From Phorcus lineatus (Eukaryota > Mollusca > Gastropoda > Trochida > Trochidae), in the NCBI GenBank assembly GCA_921293015.1, contig OV121081.1, positions 50,741,877 to 50,805,876 on the forward strand: a stretch of 64,000 nt of DNA. Direction: 5' to 3'. Positions 1 through 11,200 of the stretch are shown piece by piece. The notes below the pieces were generated by a model. It ran no database searches, was not told the DNA's origin, and worked only from the letters and a program-made list of their open reading frames with translations. The position numbers were made by a program, and so were the translations under genes. Each line of letters starts with the position of its first letter. The first letter of the stretch is position 1.

Positions 1-2240
1 TCCCTCATGTAACCATACTCAATTGACACAAACAAAATAGCGGGGTAAAATGTTTACCATTAAATTTCATTCTCATCATGGTACGACTCCTTTTTTATGT
101 TGACATACATGACAATTTCATGAAAATTGGCTTCTGCATTAAGCTTCAGCATCATGTTTAATCTAACAGAATCAAACGCACTGAGCCTTTAATATCTTGA
201 CAAATTGTAGGTCGGTTCCGAATATTTGCGGAAAACTCGACACGCGTTGATTAGTCGGAACGCTTTGTACATTTTGGGAGAGAAATATGACTTCCATTCA
301 GCAACGAATTGCCTTGAAAAGGATAGAAATTGTTATCCCTCACACAGTCGGTGGACTAGTTCGCCAAAAGTAGAATCCTTAGTTGTAAAGAGGGTGAAAC
401 TAGTTCTCAAATTCTGGTCGTATTGAAGATTTCACTCGGTTAAGATGTTCAAATGATAAAAACTTGCACACTGATGTTTATAAAAACAACTTTTTAGCAG
501 TGTTGGGAAAAATTGTAAATTACTACGATGGAAAAAGTCAAAGATATATTGAAAGATTCAACAGTAGCTGCAAAGGGTCACAGCTGCTACAGACTTTGAA
601 ATGCGCGAGGACTCGACACGCTGTGAACACATTATTGTTACATACATGTACATGTTTAATGTATTTTTAAACAATCATCGAATGACTTATTGATCAAATA
701 TGTTTCATCTCTCTGAAAAATACCCTGCAACCAATCCTGTCTTCCAAAATGGAAAAACTTTAGATATTGCGAACTAGATGTACAAATCCGGAACGCGTTC
801 AAACTTTGGTGAACTAGTTCTCAACATATGGAACTAGTTCATCAAGGCTCGCACATGTTGCATATTTGGAATCGTTTTTCAGTTCAAGCAGACCAAAACG
901 GGTTCGCCTTTGTTTGAAATGGTTCAACATTATGGCAAAATACCATATTTGATAAAAATTGCCATTAGCACAAACGTTAGCAGACACTTTTTAAGTTTGG
1001 TCTCAATACAAAATTTACATCAACTCGTGAACTAGTTCTAGAGCGCTGGTCGAGTTGTTGAAAAGTTGACCAAGTTGTACTAGTGTGAACTGTCTTCTCA
1101 TTTATAGCAAATGACCAGATTCAAATTCATACCTTTTCAAGGTATTAGCTATATTAAGATTTTATGCATCTTCGATAATTAGTACAAATTTACCCGTGAC
1201 AATTCAAACTCGGTAGAAATACTTTCATATCGCTGCGTTTCAAATTGTAATCAAGTTTTGGAAAAGTTAAACAAGTTCTCTTCAAACAGAACTAGTTGAC
1301 TTAGGCTTGATAATGTTGAGTTAGACTGTTAGGAAGATTTGCAAACAATACGTTGATATTGAGCTGTAACACATGTATCTCTTTCATTGCAGGAGACTCG
1401 TAAAATCAGGGTGAAAAGAATCTACACAATTTCTGTTGAACGATCAAGCCATATAAACGTGGAACTCGTTCCTCTGTGGGACAAATAGTTGTTGATTTTA
1501 TTACATTTTGCCTGATGAACGTTGCAGAATACGTACCTGGCTTTATGATTTGAAATTCATTATTCGTAAGATGTACCAGTTAAAAAATGTGGAACTTTAG
1601 TTGTTTTACTGGCGAACGTGTTGCGAAAAGAAATGAAGTAGTTCTTCAACTGGTGAACGCGTTGTTGGAAAAGGATGAACTAGTTCAACAGCTGGCGAAC
1701 GTGTTGCAGGAAGTTAGAACTAGTTCATCGCAGGGGAACCGAATTAGTTGTATAAAAGGAGAATCTGTTCCCATAAGTTGGAACTTATCTTACAACTGAT
1801 GACCGTGTTGGAAGGAATGTTGAACTGGTTGTGTAACAGGCGAACGTTGTGAAGTAGACTGGCTCTGACTTATGTGAATAAAGGGAAGGGGTGAAATTTA
1901 ACCAAAATGTGTTGATTGTTTCTTAATTATAGAAACGTATAGTGAGTTAAGTAAAGAATGTTAATTGAAATTAATAGAGGTATGTCCATTTTATGTCGAA
2001 ATGAGCTTAAATGGATTCATCCATACTCGTGCATTGACATTTTTTTCGCTTCGAGATGTCATTGAAAGGTAACTCTACGCGCTTCAATCAATTATACATG
2101 ATCTCCACGTGATCTCCGCGTGACGAACAGAAAATGTTAGTGACAAGAGTAACCCTCCGTCTTTGTTAGCTTTACGTAGCCGTGTGGATATAATCGCTGC
2201 GTCATCATTCGGTAGGTTGTTCGTGGCTTGAGGCACATAG
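1..2240. repeat. Left arm of large foldback (inverted-repeat) element
   Basis: This arm reads as the imperfect reverse complement of 2,380-4,694. The first bases (CCCTCATGTAACC) match the reverse complement of 4,677-4,693. The arms match again from about 345 onward, through 1,130-1,300, 1,590-1,800 and 1,980-2,100, up to the inner motif at 2,177-2,222 (GTGTGGATATAATC and following). The segment at about 35-340 differs from its counterpart at 4,100-4,660, so the arms have exchanged or lost blocks. The arm carries many GAACTAGTTC and GAACGCGTTC-type words. No open frame here looks like a gene. The element may begin left of base 1. Confidence 0.8.
1600..1800. repeat. GAACNNGTT palindrome array in left foldback arm
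   Basis: Repeated words such as GAACGTGTTG, GAACGCGTTG and GAACTAGTTC are spaced about 20 bp apart, with ACTGGCGAAC-type linkers. It is the same 40-41 bp unit as the clean array at 16,320-16,627. The open frame across it (1,587-1,799) is a by-product of the repeat and not a gene. Confidence 0.75.
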
Positions 2241-2379
2241 TCAAGATTCCACTGCTATTTTTCCCGCTTTTCAGGGATGTGAGGTTTTGAAAATTTCTTC
2301 CTTAATATAGGATACACTCATAGCCTTCAAGGATGGTTAAGTCTAAAATGTCTTGAATTTGAATTTTAACTTTAGGGAA
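2241..2379. other. Loop between the foldback arms
   Basis: About 140 bp of non-palindromic sequence lies between the two arms. Its stretch at 2,310-2,370 reappears in reverse complement at 21,713-21,765, at the edge of the second foldback copy. The loop therefore belongs to the element rather than to the insertion site. No gene is seen in it. Confidence 0.6.
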
Positions 2380-5030
2380 TATGTGCCTTTTAAGCTTCGA
2401 ACAACCTCCCGATTGATGACGTAGAGATTATATCCACACGGCCGCATAAGGCGGGTTACTTTGTAAGTAAAATCTTCTGTTCGTCGGCTGGTGGGTAACG
2501 CGCGGAGAGCACGTCGAAAACATGTATAATTAATTGATTAAAGCACGTAGAATTACCTTTCAATTACATCGAAGAGAAAAAAATGCCAATGCACGAGCTT
2601 GGATTAATCCATTTCAACTAATTCTGCATAAAATGGACATTATAGTTCAGTTAATTTCAATGAATATTCTTTACTAAACTCAGTGTACATTTCGGTAAAA
2701 ACGAAACAATCAACACATTTTGATTTAATTTCATCCCTTTCCCTAATTCCTTGCAGGTCAGAGTCAGTTAAGTTTAAGCAACACGTTCGCCACTCGCCAG
2801 TTACACAGCTACATTTCTTCCTCCAACACGATCACCAGTTGTAGAAGTAGTTCTAACTTCCCGCAACACTTTCGCCAGTTGTAGAACTAGTTAGATTTGT
2901 TCAACAACGCGTTCACCAGTTGTAGAACTAGTTCATCATTTTAGCAACACGTTCGCCAGGTATTTCTTACGAATGATGAATTTCAAATCATAAAGCCAGG
3001 TACATATTCTGCAAAGTTAAAATATCATCCGCCAAAAGGTATAAAATCAACAACTATTTGTCTCTCCGAGGAACGAGTTCCACGTTTTTTTAGCTTGATT
3101 GTTCAACAAAAACTTGTTTTGATTACAAGATGAAATGCAGCGATATGAAAGTATTTTCTTCTACCAAGTTTGATTTGTCACAGGTAAATTTTTAATTACT
3201 ATTGAAGATGGGTGAGATTTTAATAAAGTTATTACCTTGGAAATTAATTAATTATTAATCTAGTCATTGGCTATCAATGAGAAGGCAGTTCACACTGATA
3301 CAACTCGGTCAACTTTTCAACAACTCGATCAGCGCTCTATAACTAGTTCACGAGTTGATGTAAATTTGTAATTAAACCAAGTTTAAAAAGGATCTGCTAA
3401 CGTTATATTGATGACAAATTTAACAATAATGTTATTCTGTCATACTGTTGGACCATTTCAAATGAAATCGAACCCTTTTGGTCCGCTAGAACTAAACAAA
3501 ACGATTCAAAATAAGCAACGCGTTCAAGCTTTGATGAACTAGTTCTCCAAAGTTTGAACGTGTTCCGACTTTGTACAACTAGTTCGCAATATCTAAAGGT
3601 GTTTTTCCATTTTAGAAGACACGATAGGTTGGAAGGTATTTTACAGACAAATGAAACATATTTGATCGATTATGCATTAGATGATTGTTTCAAAATACAT
3701 GAGACATGTTAGTAACAAAAAAGGTTCACAGCGTGCAAAGTCCTCGCGCATTCCAACGTGTGTAGCCGTTGTGACCTTTCTCAGCTACTGTTGAATCTTT
3801 ATTTATGTCTTTGACTTTTCAATCGTAGTAATTAAATTCTCGATTGCATGCCGGGTTTCAACAATATTATAACTAGTATATAAATTCACTTAAATAGTAT
3901 ATGGAATTAAAGAAGAAAATTTTATTTCTTTACATTTCTTTACATTTTTCAACTGCTACAAATATACTTTTTTAAACATTAGTATTATTTAGCTTTATGA
4001 GCGTGGGCAAGTTGCTATCATATGAATATCTTAACCACGTGAAATCTTCATTACGACCAACTACTTCCACCCTCTTTGCAACTAGTGCACGCTTTTGGCG
4101 AACTAGTTCATGGTCGCCCAACTAATCCACCGGTTGTGGGGCACAGAAATTTAACTTGAAATTTCATGTTTATTCAGATGCTACATTAGATAGTGTACGT
4201 GTTGTTTTGTTTTTTTGTACTGCCATTTCATTTTCACAATAAGATAGGAAATAATTTATTGGAACATATTACATAGTACGCACGGTGTACAAAACCGGAG
4301 ACTTAGTTGCATAATGATGTAAACATAGTGAATTACAGGTTATATTATGACAATAAATGAGGTTAGGAATTTCTTATTCAGTTACAAATGGTTGTCTTGC
4401 TGTACTTCGTTTGATATTTCATTAAGAAATAGAAGACGAGTTGCTGTGCATCTATCTATCGTTGAATAAAACATAGCAGGTAGCATAAAACACGACGGGT
4501 GTTCATTTCTGATTAACGTAGAATCCAATTTGCGTTTTTTTCTCGGTTTTACCCATCTCTAATCAGTCTGATTAATCAGAAGGATATCAACATAAACCAG
4601 AAGTCTTAACATAATGAGGTTCAATACCATTTTACTTTAAACATTTAGCCAACTGTTCCGTTTGTGTCAATTGAATACGGTTACTTGAGGGATGAACAAA
4701 TTTATTTAATTTCTAGATTATTCATTTATCACACGATATCACATGATATTCATGTAGTTTAACTTCAGTCATCTCTTATTATCAGATCTCCATATAATTT
4801 CTGGTACAAACATATATCGCGTCAAGAATTACAGAACTCTTTCCACGCGCACATCAACTACTTCAGGCTTTTGTGAACTTGTTCGTCGTCTCACACAACT
4901 AGTTCATCAGTTGCAGGATACAAATTTGAAACTTGAATGTGAACAATACAACATGTTGTTGAGAGGAAATGTTAATGATACACACGAGACAAAGCAGTAG
5001 TGTTTTCTAAAGGCCGAGTTGCAGCGCAAT
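2380..5030. repeat. Right arm of large foldback element
   Basis: This is the reverse complement of the left arm up to 4,694. The stretch 4,140-5,030 also matches, in reverse complement, 14,820-15,360 of the second foldback copy, so the element extends to about 5,020-5,030. It contains the same palindromic words, for example GAACTAGTTC near 2,885-2,940 and 3,536-3,590. No transposase-like frame is visible. The boundary is approximate because similarity fades gradually. Confidence 0.75.
2815..2960. repeat. GAACNNGTT palindrome array in right foldback arm
   Basis: This is the reverse-complement counterpart of the left-arm array. CACCAGTTGTAGAACTAGTT-type units alternate with CAACACGTTCGCC-type units at about 20 bp steps. 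Confidence 0.75.
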
Positions 5031-5089
5031 CAAGCTCAATCTTTTGTTGTTGGATTCACCCGTGAAGCGGGAAAAGAAAAAAGTTCGCT

Positions 5090-5412
5090 CGTGCCAAGTT
5101 AGATTTCCTGAATTATGTTAGCGTGGAACGCGTTGGTGGAAAATGGCTGTGAGCGACGAACGAGATGTGCAAGTGTGGTTTAGTTTTTGAGTGTGTGAAG
5201 CGTGTTGGAGATCGGTATTAATGACGTTGAACGAGTTGTAAACGTACTATTTGATAAGAGGCTTGTATGGGTGAAACAAATCTGATTTTGTTGAAGGGAA
5301 AAATGTGATCAAGTTGTTTAGTTTCGAACGAGTTGAATAAGGGGCATTTTGATATTCAGTCCAAGGAATGAGTTTGACAAATGTAAATAAGTTGTATGAA
5401 AAGTGTTAGTTA
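5090..5412. repeat. Decayed GAACNNGTT repeat tract
   Basis: Scattered degenerate words (GGAACGCGTTGG, GAACGAGTTGT, CGAACGAGTTG) occur with irregular spacing. The tract is unoccupied by any recognisable gene and ends at the TTAA flank of the MITE that follows. Confidence 0.5.
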
Positions 5413-5416
5413 TTAA

Positions 5417-5879
5417 AGAGCCACTCCGTGAGTTGTTGGAGTCAAATATGGCAAGTTAATCAATGGTGTCATTCGATCGCGAAGTATCGACTGTTACCAA
5501 AAAGTATCGTTTAAAATTGGTTTTGTACAGTGACAATACGAAGGGAGAAAGTCGCAATTATGATCGAAAGCCGGACAGTGGCGTGCGTCAAACAGCCAAA
5601 CGTAATTTTAGAGACTTAATAAAAGCCGCCAGGAGGTCAGTTTGGTGTTGATAGTGTTTGTTAGTTTATATAACTAGTATCCATGTAAACTGAACGTGTG
5701 ATATCTGCCTCTGTGCATTTATAAGGCTATTTTTAGATTTTCGTGGAAAACCAGTGTTTGCCATATATATGTCTTTTGGACATGAAAAATTAAGATGTTT
5801 TGATTTTCTATCATAACATATGTCATTTTGGTTCGTAACAAAGGTGATTAATATTTTCTGAAAATCACTGAGTGACTCT
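5417..5879. mobile_element. 463 bp MITE with TTAA target duplication (copy 1)
   Basis: The element is flanked on both sides by TTAA (5,413-5,416 and 5,880-5,883). Its terminal inverted repeats are AGAGCCACTCCGTG and AGAGTCACTCAGTG (12 of 14 match). A second copy lies at 56,736-57,178 with the same termini and internal similarity (for example TCGCGAAGTATC). There is no transposase; the 62-codon open frame at 5,463-5,651 is disrupted in the second copy and is unlikely to be coding. TTAA flanks fit piggyBac- or Kolobok-mobilised MITEs; which of these is inference. Confidence 0.8.
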
Positions 5880-6140
5880 TTAAATTGCTGGTGGCTTGAT
5901 ACGAGATGTGAACGCGTGATTTACAGCTGTGAGATCCACGGGTTGAGTTATAGAAGCAAATGTTCATGTTGGTGCGTTATAGAACCTTGAGTTGGTTGAA
6001 GTTGTGATATCTCAAATCAAACATATCAAAAGTCATTATCTACCCCTCGTTTGATGAAATATCCCTTTGATATTTCGCTTACACCTGTTTTGTCATCACG
6101 TATCTAACATTGTAATTGTCTTCCAAATTCCAGGGGTGGA

Positions 6141-6163
6141 GGGGGGGGGGGGGGGGGGGGGGG
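6141..6163 (+). repeat. Uninterrupted G23 homopolymer
   Basis: A run of 23 G sits in a longer G-rich stretch from about 6,134 to 6,169. It can form a G-quadruplex on the plus strand. It may also be a place where assembly length is unreliable. Confidence 0.9.
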
Positions 6164-6169
6164 TGGAGG

Positions 6170-8150
6170 TCATAGCAAATAGCTTTATATAGACAGTCAG
6201 TTGTTCGACCGATTGACCCCTCTCACCCAGAGAGTGACATCACCAAGTAGTTTAACGCCAAAATCTACTGAAACTAACACTTGCTAATAGTGTGCAACAA
6301 GAAAAGGACGCTTCGCAAACTTGCAGTTTACCGTCTACCAGTAGGTTAACAACTTACCTACAAAACATTCAGCACGATCTCAACAACTGCATCACATTTT
6401 TTCAAATCTTCAAACTTATTCTAACCTTACATTTTGCTGAATCATATGAAGAAATATAGAAATATATAGAAATATATTTTATAGAAGTAGTTCTAATGTT
6501 TTAGAACGTGTTATCAAAATGTGAAACTAGTTCATTGGACATAACTTCGTTCTTGTTTTATAACAAACATTTGAAGTGACTGTGTCAACTCCTGTCACGG
6601 TGTAACGATATCTAAACTCAGGTGAGACCCGTTATCCGACAGGAAGATAATAAAAGAAAATAATCAGGCCAATAAATAACTAGAGAGAAGCCAATCCGTG
6701 AATCAAGTGATTTATTTGCAGTCAACACAAGACGATAACCGGTTACAGCGACAAGCTACCCGTAATCCACTCAACACGAGTTAACAACTAATTAAGGAAG
6801 TCAACAACCCATGAATAAACAAATAGACAAACTGTAGGGAATCACTCAAATATACCCCCACACGTTGTAATAACAAGATAAGCTAATGGCCGTCTTAACA
6901 AGATAGCATTCATAAGACAAATCAACACTTGGCGAATATACAAAAGAAGGGAACGGGGCCCGGGTGACCTAACAATAGGGATGTATAAAAATCAAGCACA
7001 CAGTACTTTAGATTATCCCTAATCACTACTTGAGTGAGTAAATGAATAAGAACACTAGATAAGGTATAGTAGAACTTATCAAATAATGGGAGGGAAGGTA
7101 AGGTTAAAACTGTTAGTTCTTCTTAGGAAGTGATCACATACTCCAGAAAGGTACAGAGAAAATAAGGAATATCAACCTCACCAATTCACCTCCAACGTCC
7201 CAGGTCACCCGTGACCTCTCCCCGCAAGGATCAAGCCAAGACTACTGGTACCAGAGCTCGCTCGGCTTCTTATTGGTTAAGTTCGGACGTCAGTGAAGAC
7301 AAGGCCGAAGAGATGGTAGCTTATCTAAGGATATCTTGAATCTGTGTTTCTTTGCAAAACTAAACTATCCCTAGCTACATTAATAGTTAAGGTATGGAGC
7401 CCTACAATGGCTTATTGTAAAGGGAGGAAACTCCTCTACAAGAACATATAAATATATATATCATGAGTATTGGCATATAAATGCTACATGTGATAAGGCT
7501 GATAAATGGAGAATGAAAATGACATTTGAACATATAAAAATAGCCACAGTCGGCGAATAAAGACATGAATGATAAACATAGATACATGAATGTAAAGTAC
7601 ATAATATGTACTTTCGATATATACAATAATTGATGATATTTTATTAAAGTACATTAGAGGAGAGGCGAGAAATAGGTCGCACGCTCGAACTGCGTGACAA
7701 ACTGAAAGTTTAGCAGAGTTCATGCAAAACTAAGTTGTCACTCAGTATGTCTTTCCTTATTTCATTTCCACGTGACTAGAAGGCGTTCGGACTCTACAAC
7801 GAGATTCAGGCCTACATTAACTCGTTCACGGGATGTAGAACAATTGCACGTTTTTCTCAACGAATCCTTTGGTCTAATGAGAATACCTTGTTTATTTTAA
7901 TCTGAATTGTGATTTCAGGCATATAGAATTAAAGTTCTAGTATTGAAAAGGGAATATGTTTAAAATGATACAGACGTGTTTACATCTATCTGTTGTAAGA
8001 TAATAACGTTAGAGGGTCTGGGACTGTTTTTTCAAACTTAAACATATTTCCTTTCACCACATTAGATCTACAAAGAAGAGCACTACGAATGCAGCAGAAA
8101 CTGATAAGGACATTTTATCACTCTCTCAGGTTGACCAGGTAAATTGAATT
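6170..8150. other. Non-coding stretch, no firm feature
   Basis: Apart from isolated GAACTAG-like words near 6,485-6,535 and 7,820, nothing can be named. The block 6,594-7,408 differs in texture from its surroundings (fewer repeat words, less AT-rich) and may be an inserted element, but no target duplication or terminal repeat could be shown. Confidence 0.4.
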
Positions 8151-8540
8151 GGACCTTTCTCGCAACAAGTTCGCCTGTTATGCACCTAGTTCAACATTTC
8201 TTGTTACACATTAACCATGCAGTTGCAGAAGGAGTTTTCAATTCGTTTATCGGTTATGGTACGAGTTCCTCGTTCTCTGCAACGCGTTCATCAGTAGTAA
8301 AACCAGTCACCTTTTTTCCCACAACACATTTGCAAGACTTTTCAACATACTCACATTGTGGCACTACTTCCACGTTTATCGAAATAGTTCAATTTACATT
8401 GTCTCGATTGTCTTCACCCTGAGTCACCGCTATAATTTGCTTGAAAGAATGAATGTAGTAACAGAAAACAGTTATTTATTTCAGAAACAGTTCATCAACT
8501 AGTTTAGCTTTGCTGGAACGCGTTCACATTTAGCATAACT
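8150..8540. repeat. Decayed palindrome array (reverse orientation)
   Basis: Degenerate units such as CAACGCGTTCATCAG and CAACAAGTTCGCC occur, with about 40 bp between like words. It continues the repeat theme of the foldback arms. The 92-codon frame at 8,144-8,422 runs through the repeat and shows no recognisable domain. Confidence 0.5.
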
Positions 8541-8897
8541 TGTTTTTCTTCGAAGCTGACGATACTGATTTCCATCGACACTATTTTGGAATTTTTCGAT
8601 TTAACATCTATACAACGTTTTTCTATTATATGAACTGTTAACCGTGCTAATGAAACCTTTTTGAGAACTGGTTCTAACATTTTCAGAGCTTAGAGACCTA
8701 TAGGGGATTTCGTCTGTTGTTTCGGAGGTCTCTTGTTTTCTCATAATAACCTACCAGGAGGTTTTATATTGGACAGTCGAGGCATTTTTTCATATGTATG
8801 ACCTACCCTGAGTGTGGAAGGTTTTTATATTTCAAAGTCAAAGGTTTTTCTTTTCCCCCATACTACAGTCTTTTGGAAAATTCAAAACTTGCAACCT

Positions 8898-8972
8898 TCC
8901 AAGGTGGATTCGAACCCCCAACCCTCTAAACCGTAAGCGAGCGCCCTAATCACTAGTCTTACGGGTCAGACA
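8898..8972 (-). repeat. tRNA-derived SINE head or tRNA pseudogene
   Basis: On the minus strand there is an A-box-like word TAGTGATTAGGG (8,944-8,955) and an exact B box GGTTCGAATCC (8,906-8,916). These are the internal RNA polymerase III promoter elements of tRNA genes. The arms do not fold into a convincing full cloverleaf, so a working tRNA is unlikely. The sequence down to about 8,690 could be the SINE body, but no second copy was found in the window. Confidence 0.55.
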
Positions 8973-9600
8973 GAATTCAAGGCTTAGTTTAACAATCTAA
9001 TGATTGAGGTTAAATTTTCAGTTTTAAAAAATCGGTCCAAAAGTATTTTGATGTCTAATCGCTCTTTAATTTCCATTTTTAAATGCATACAAACATTGAT
9101 AATTCATAAAAATAGTGGGACACCTTTTTACCTGCGATAAATTTATAGGATCCAAAAACGGTATCAACCACATGACTTGTCCATTGTAATTTGTACACCT
9201 TACGCCACGAAGAATACTTTCCACGTGCATTTTGTGCCATGTCAATTACAAAGAGTAACTGTTTGCTTTAAGAGGAAACTAATTTACATTGCATTTTATT
9301 CAGAATTAAAACGAAATTATGATGCTATTTAATCCAATAATGAATGTTCGACAAATTCGACGAACATAAATACTTGATATTTGACTATTTTCGTCTTTTT
9401 ATAATCACTCAATAAATATGTTTACGAACACAACAGTATGGATAAATGCTTGTGGGTTGTTAATTAATGTTTAATTACGGCTTCTCGCTTTCAGTCTTAC
9501 TTTCCACCAAGCTTTCTTTCCTCAGGTTTTGAAAACCCAAGCATAACCTCGTTATCGTGTTTTAACACTAACTTATAGTGAAACCTACAACTGTTACCGC
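8973..9600. other. AT-rich stretch, nothing identified
   Basis: No open frame, repeat or RNA signal could be supported here. Confidence 0.5.
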
Positions 9601-11200
9601 AATACTTTTGGTTACACATCAACTAGTTCGCGATTCGGTGAATAGTTACACGTTCCATAAACATCTGAAATATAGTAAATCATGAATATTTCCTATCTAA
9701 CCTGAAATTTCATTACGCATTTCTATTTTCATTTAATCTAAGACATCTTCAGTGGCGTGTTTTGGTATTTTGTTTAGGGCGCCATCAAATTAAAAACTTG
9801 AAAAATTACAAAATTATTGTATTTATAATATAACTCTTACAACTTTTCAACTCGATCGGTACTCTTAAACTTGTTCCCAAGTTGGTGAAATATGAGGAGA
9901 TAGGTCCCGGCAAATATTCATCTGAAACACATATCTGAGAAAATGTTGTAGTTTATTCTCAACAGACGTACAGCATGATGAAGCTACAATACTACAACGC
10001 GTTCAAGCTTGCATCAACTAGTTCTCGCTTTGCAGAACGTTTTCCTCATTTCCTCTACTAGTGACATGTCCGTCACGCTGTTTTTTTCGAGGGTGCCTCT
10101 TACTTACTGATAGCGTATGCCTTTTTATTCGATCGCAACTTTGTAACTGACTGAGAAAAAGTTAAAAAGTTTCGTGAACTAGTTCCAAAAATCTAGAACG
10201 CGTTCAGACTTTGTACAACTAGTTCGTTTCATTAAATTATTCTCGAGTTGTTGAAAAGTGTCAGGAGGTACTTGAAAATGAAACTATTTAATGCATTTCC
10301 AATTTTTCATTTAGTACATTTTCATGTACAACAATGTACAAGTCTACAACGTGTTAGAACTCGACAACGCGATCACAGTCTGTGTCAACTCGTTCACGCG
10401 TTGCAGAACTAGTTGCATGTTTTCCATGATGAGCGCACCTCCTGTTGAATAAATAATTGAGTATCTTCCTGATGACCTTGCCCTAATGATAGCTTTTTTT
10501 ACATATGGTTGTCTTAATATTTTGGTATTCTGTGGATACATCTCTCCTTTTGTCCTACAACTGTTCAACTAGCTCGGCGAGACGATGAACGTGTTCTCAA
10601 GAGCGTGAACTAGTTGTTAACTAGTTGTAAACCAGTTTTGAACTAGTTGTTGAAAAGTCGGAACGAGTTGTTGAAAAATCGGAACGAGTTCTTCCTCTGG
10701 TCGTATTGCAGATATAAATCAATAATTATTTCATTTGTCTATGAAATAACACGAAACCTACCTGTGCCTTGATGTCAAATACGGAAAGCGTTTAGAGTCT
10801 TGCGAACTACACTGTAGTTGTAAAAAGTCAGAACGCGTTATTGACATGTACAAGTTCTAGAAGTGTTGATTATCGGGTGACTTGACAGCAAATCATATTG
10901 ATAGAACATTACGAGCAAAAACATGTACGTGATCTAATGTAAATAGAAAACCGTGCCAGTAAAAAATTAAGTTGAATTTCGTGTTTCACCTCTTCATTTG
11001 TCATACAACTGTTCTACTATTTCGGTAAGACGATGAATTTTGTTCGCAAGAGCGTGAACTAGTTGTGAACTAGTTGTTGAAAGTCTGTACGCGTTGTAGA
11101 ATTTTGATACTCTTGTTGAGAGCAAGGACTGCGTTGAGGATAGCTTACATGAGTTGGGAGTTTCAGAATTTGACCTACATGTTTAGAGCGGAACGAGTTT
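9600..11200. repeat. Mosaic of palindrome words and ~390-450 bp units
   Basis: GAACTAGTT and GAACGCGTT words occur at 10,000-10,050, 10,170-10,230 and 10,570-10,700. From about 10,555 a longer unit begins (CTACAACTGTTCAACTAG, then GGCGAGACGATGAAC, CCTTGATGTCAAA, GTACGTGATCTAATGTAAA). It starts again at about 11,003. This unit is the same as the tandem one at 26,160-28,860. Words such as GAACTAGTTGT followed directly by GAACTAGTTGTTG show one-turn (11 bp) as well as two-turn (21 bp) spacing. Confidence 0.65.

Noticed and set aside
5463-5651. 62-codon frame in MITE copy 1
   Set aside because: The equivalent region of copy 2 is disrupted by several shifts, so the frame is not conserved.
6594-7408. 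Possible solo LTR (begins TGTCACGG, ends CCCTACA)
   Set aside because: No 4-6 bp target duplication and no second copy were found; the boundaries are only suggestive.
8898-8972. Functional tRNA gene
   Set aside because: The A and B boxes are good, but the acceptor and anticodon stems do not pair well; SINE head or pseudogene is more likely.
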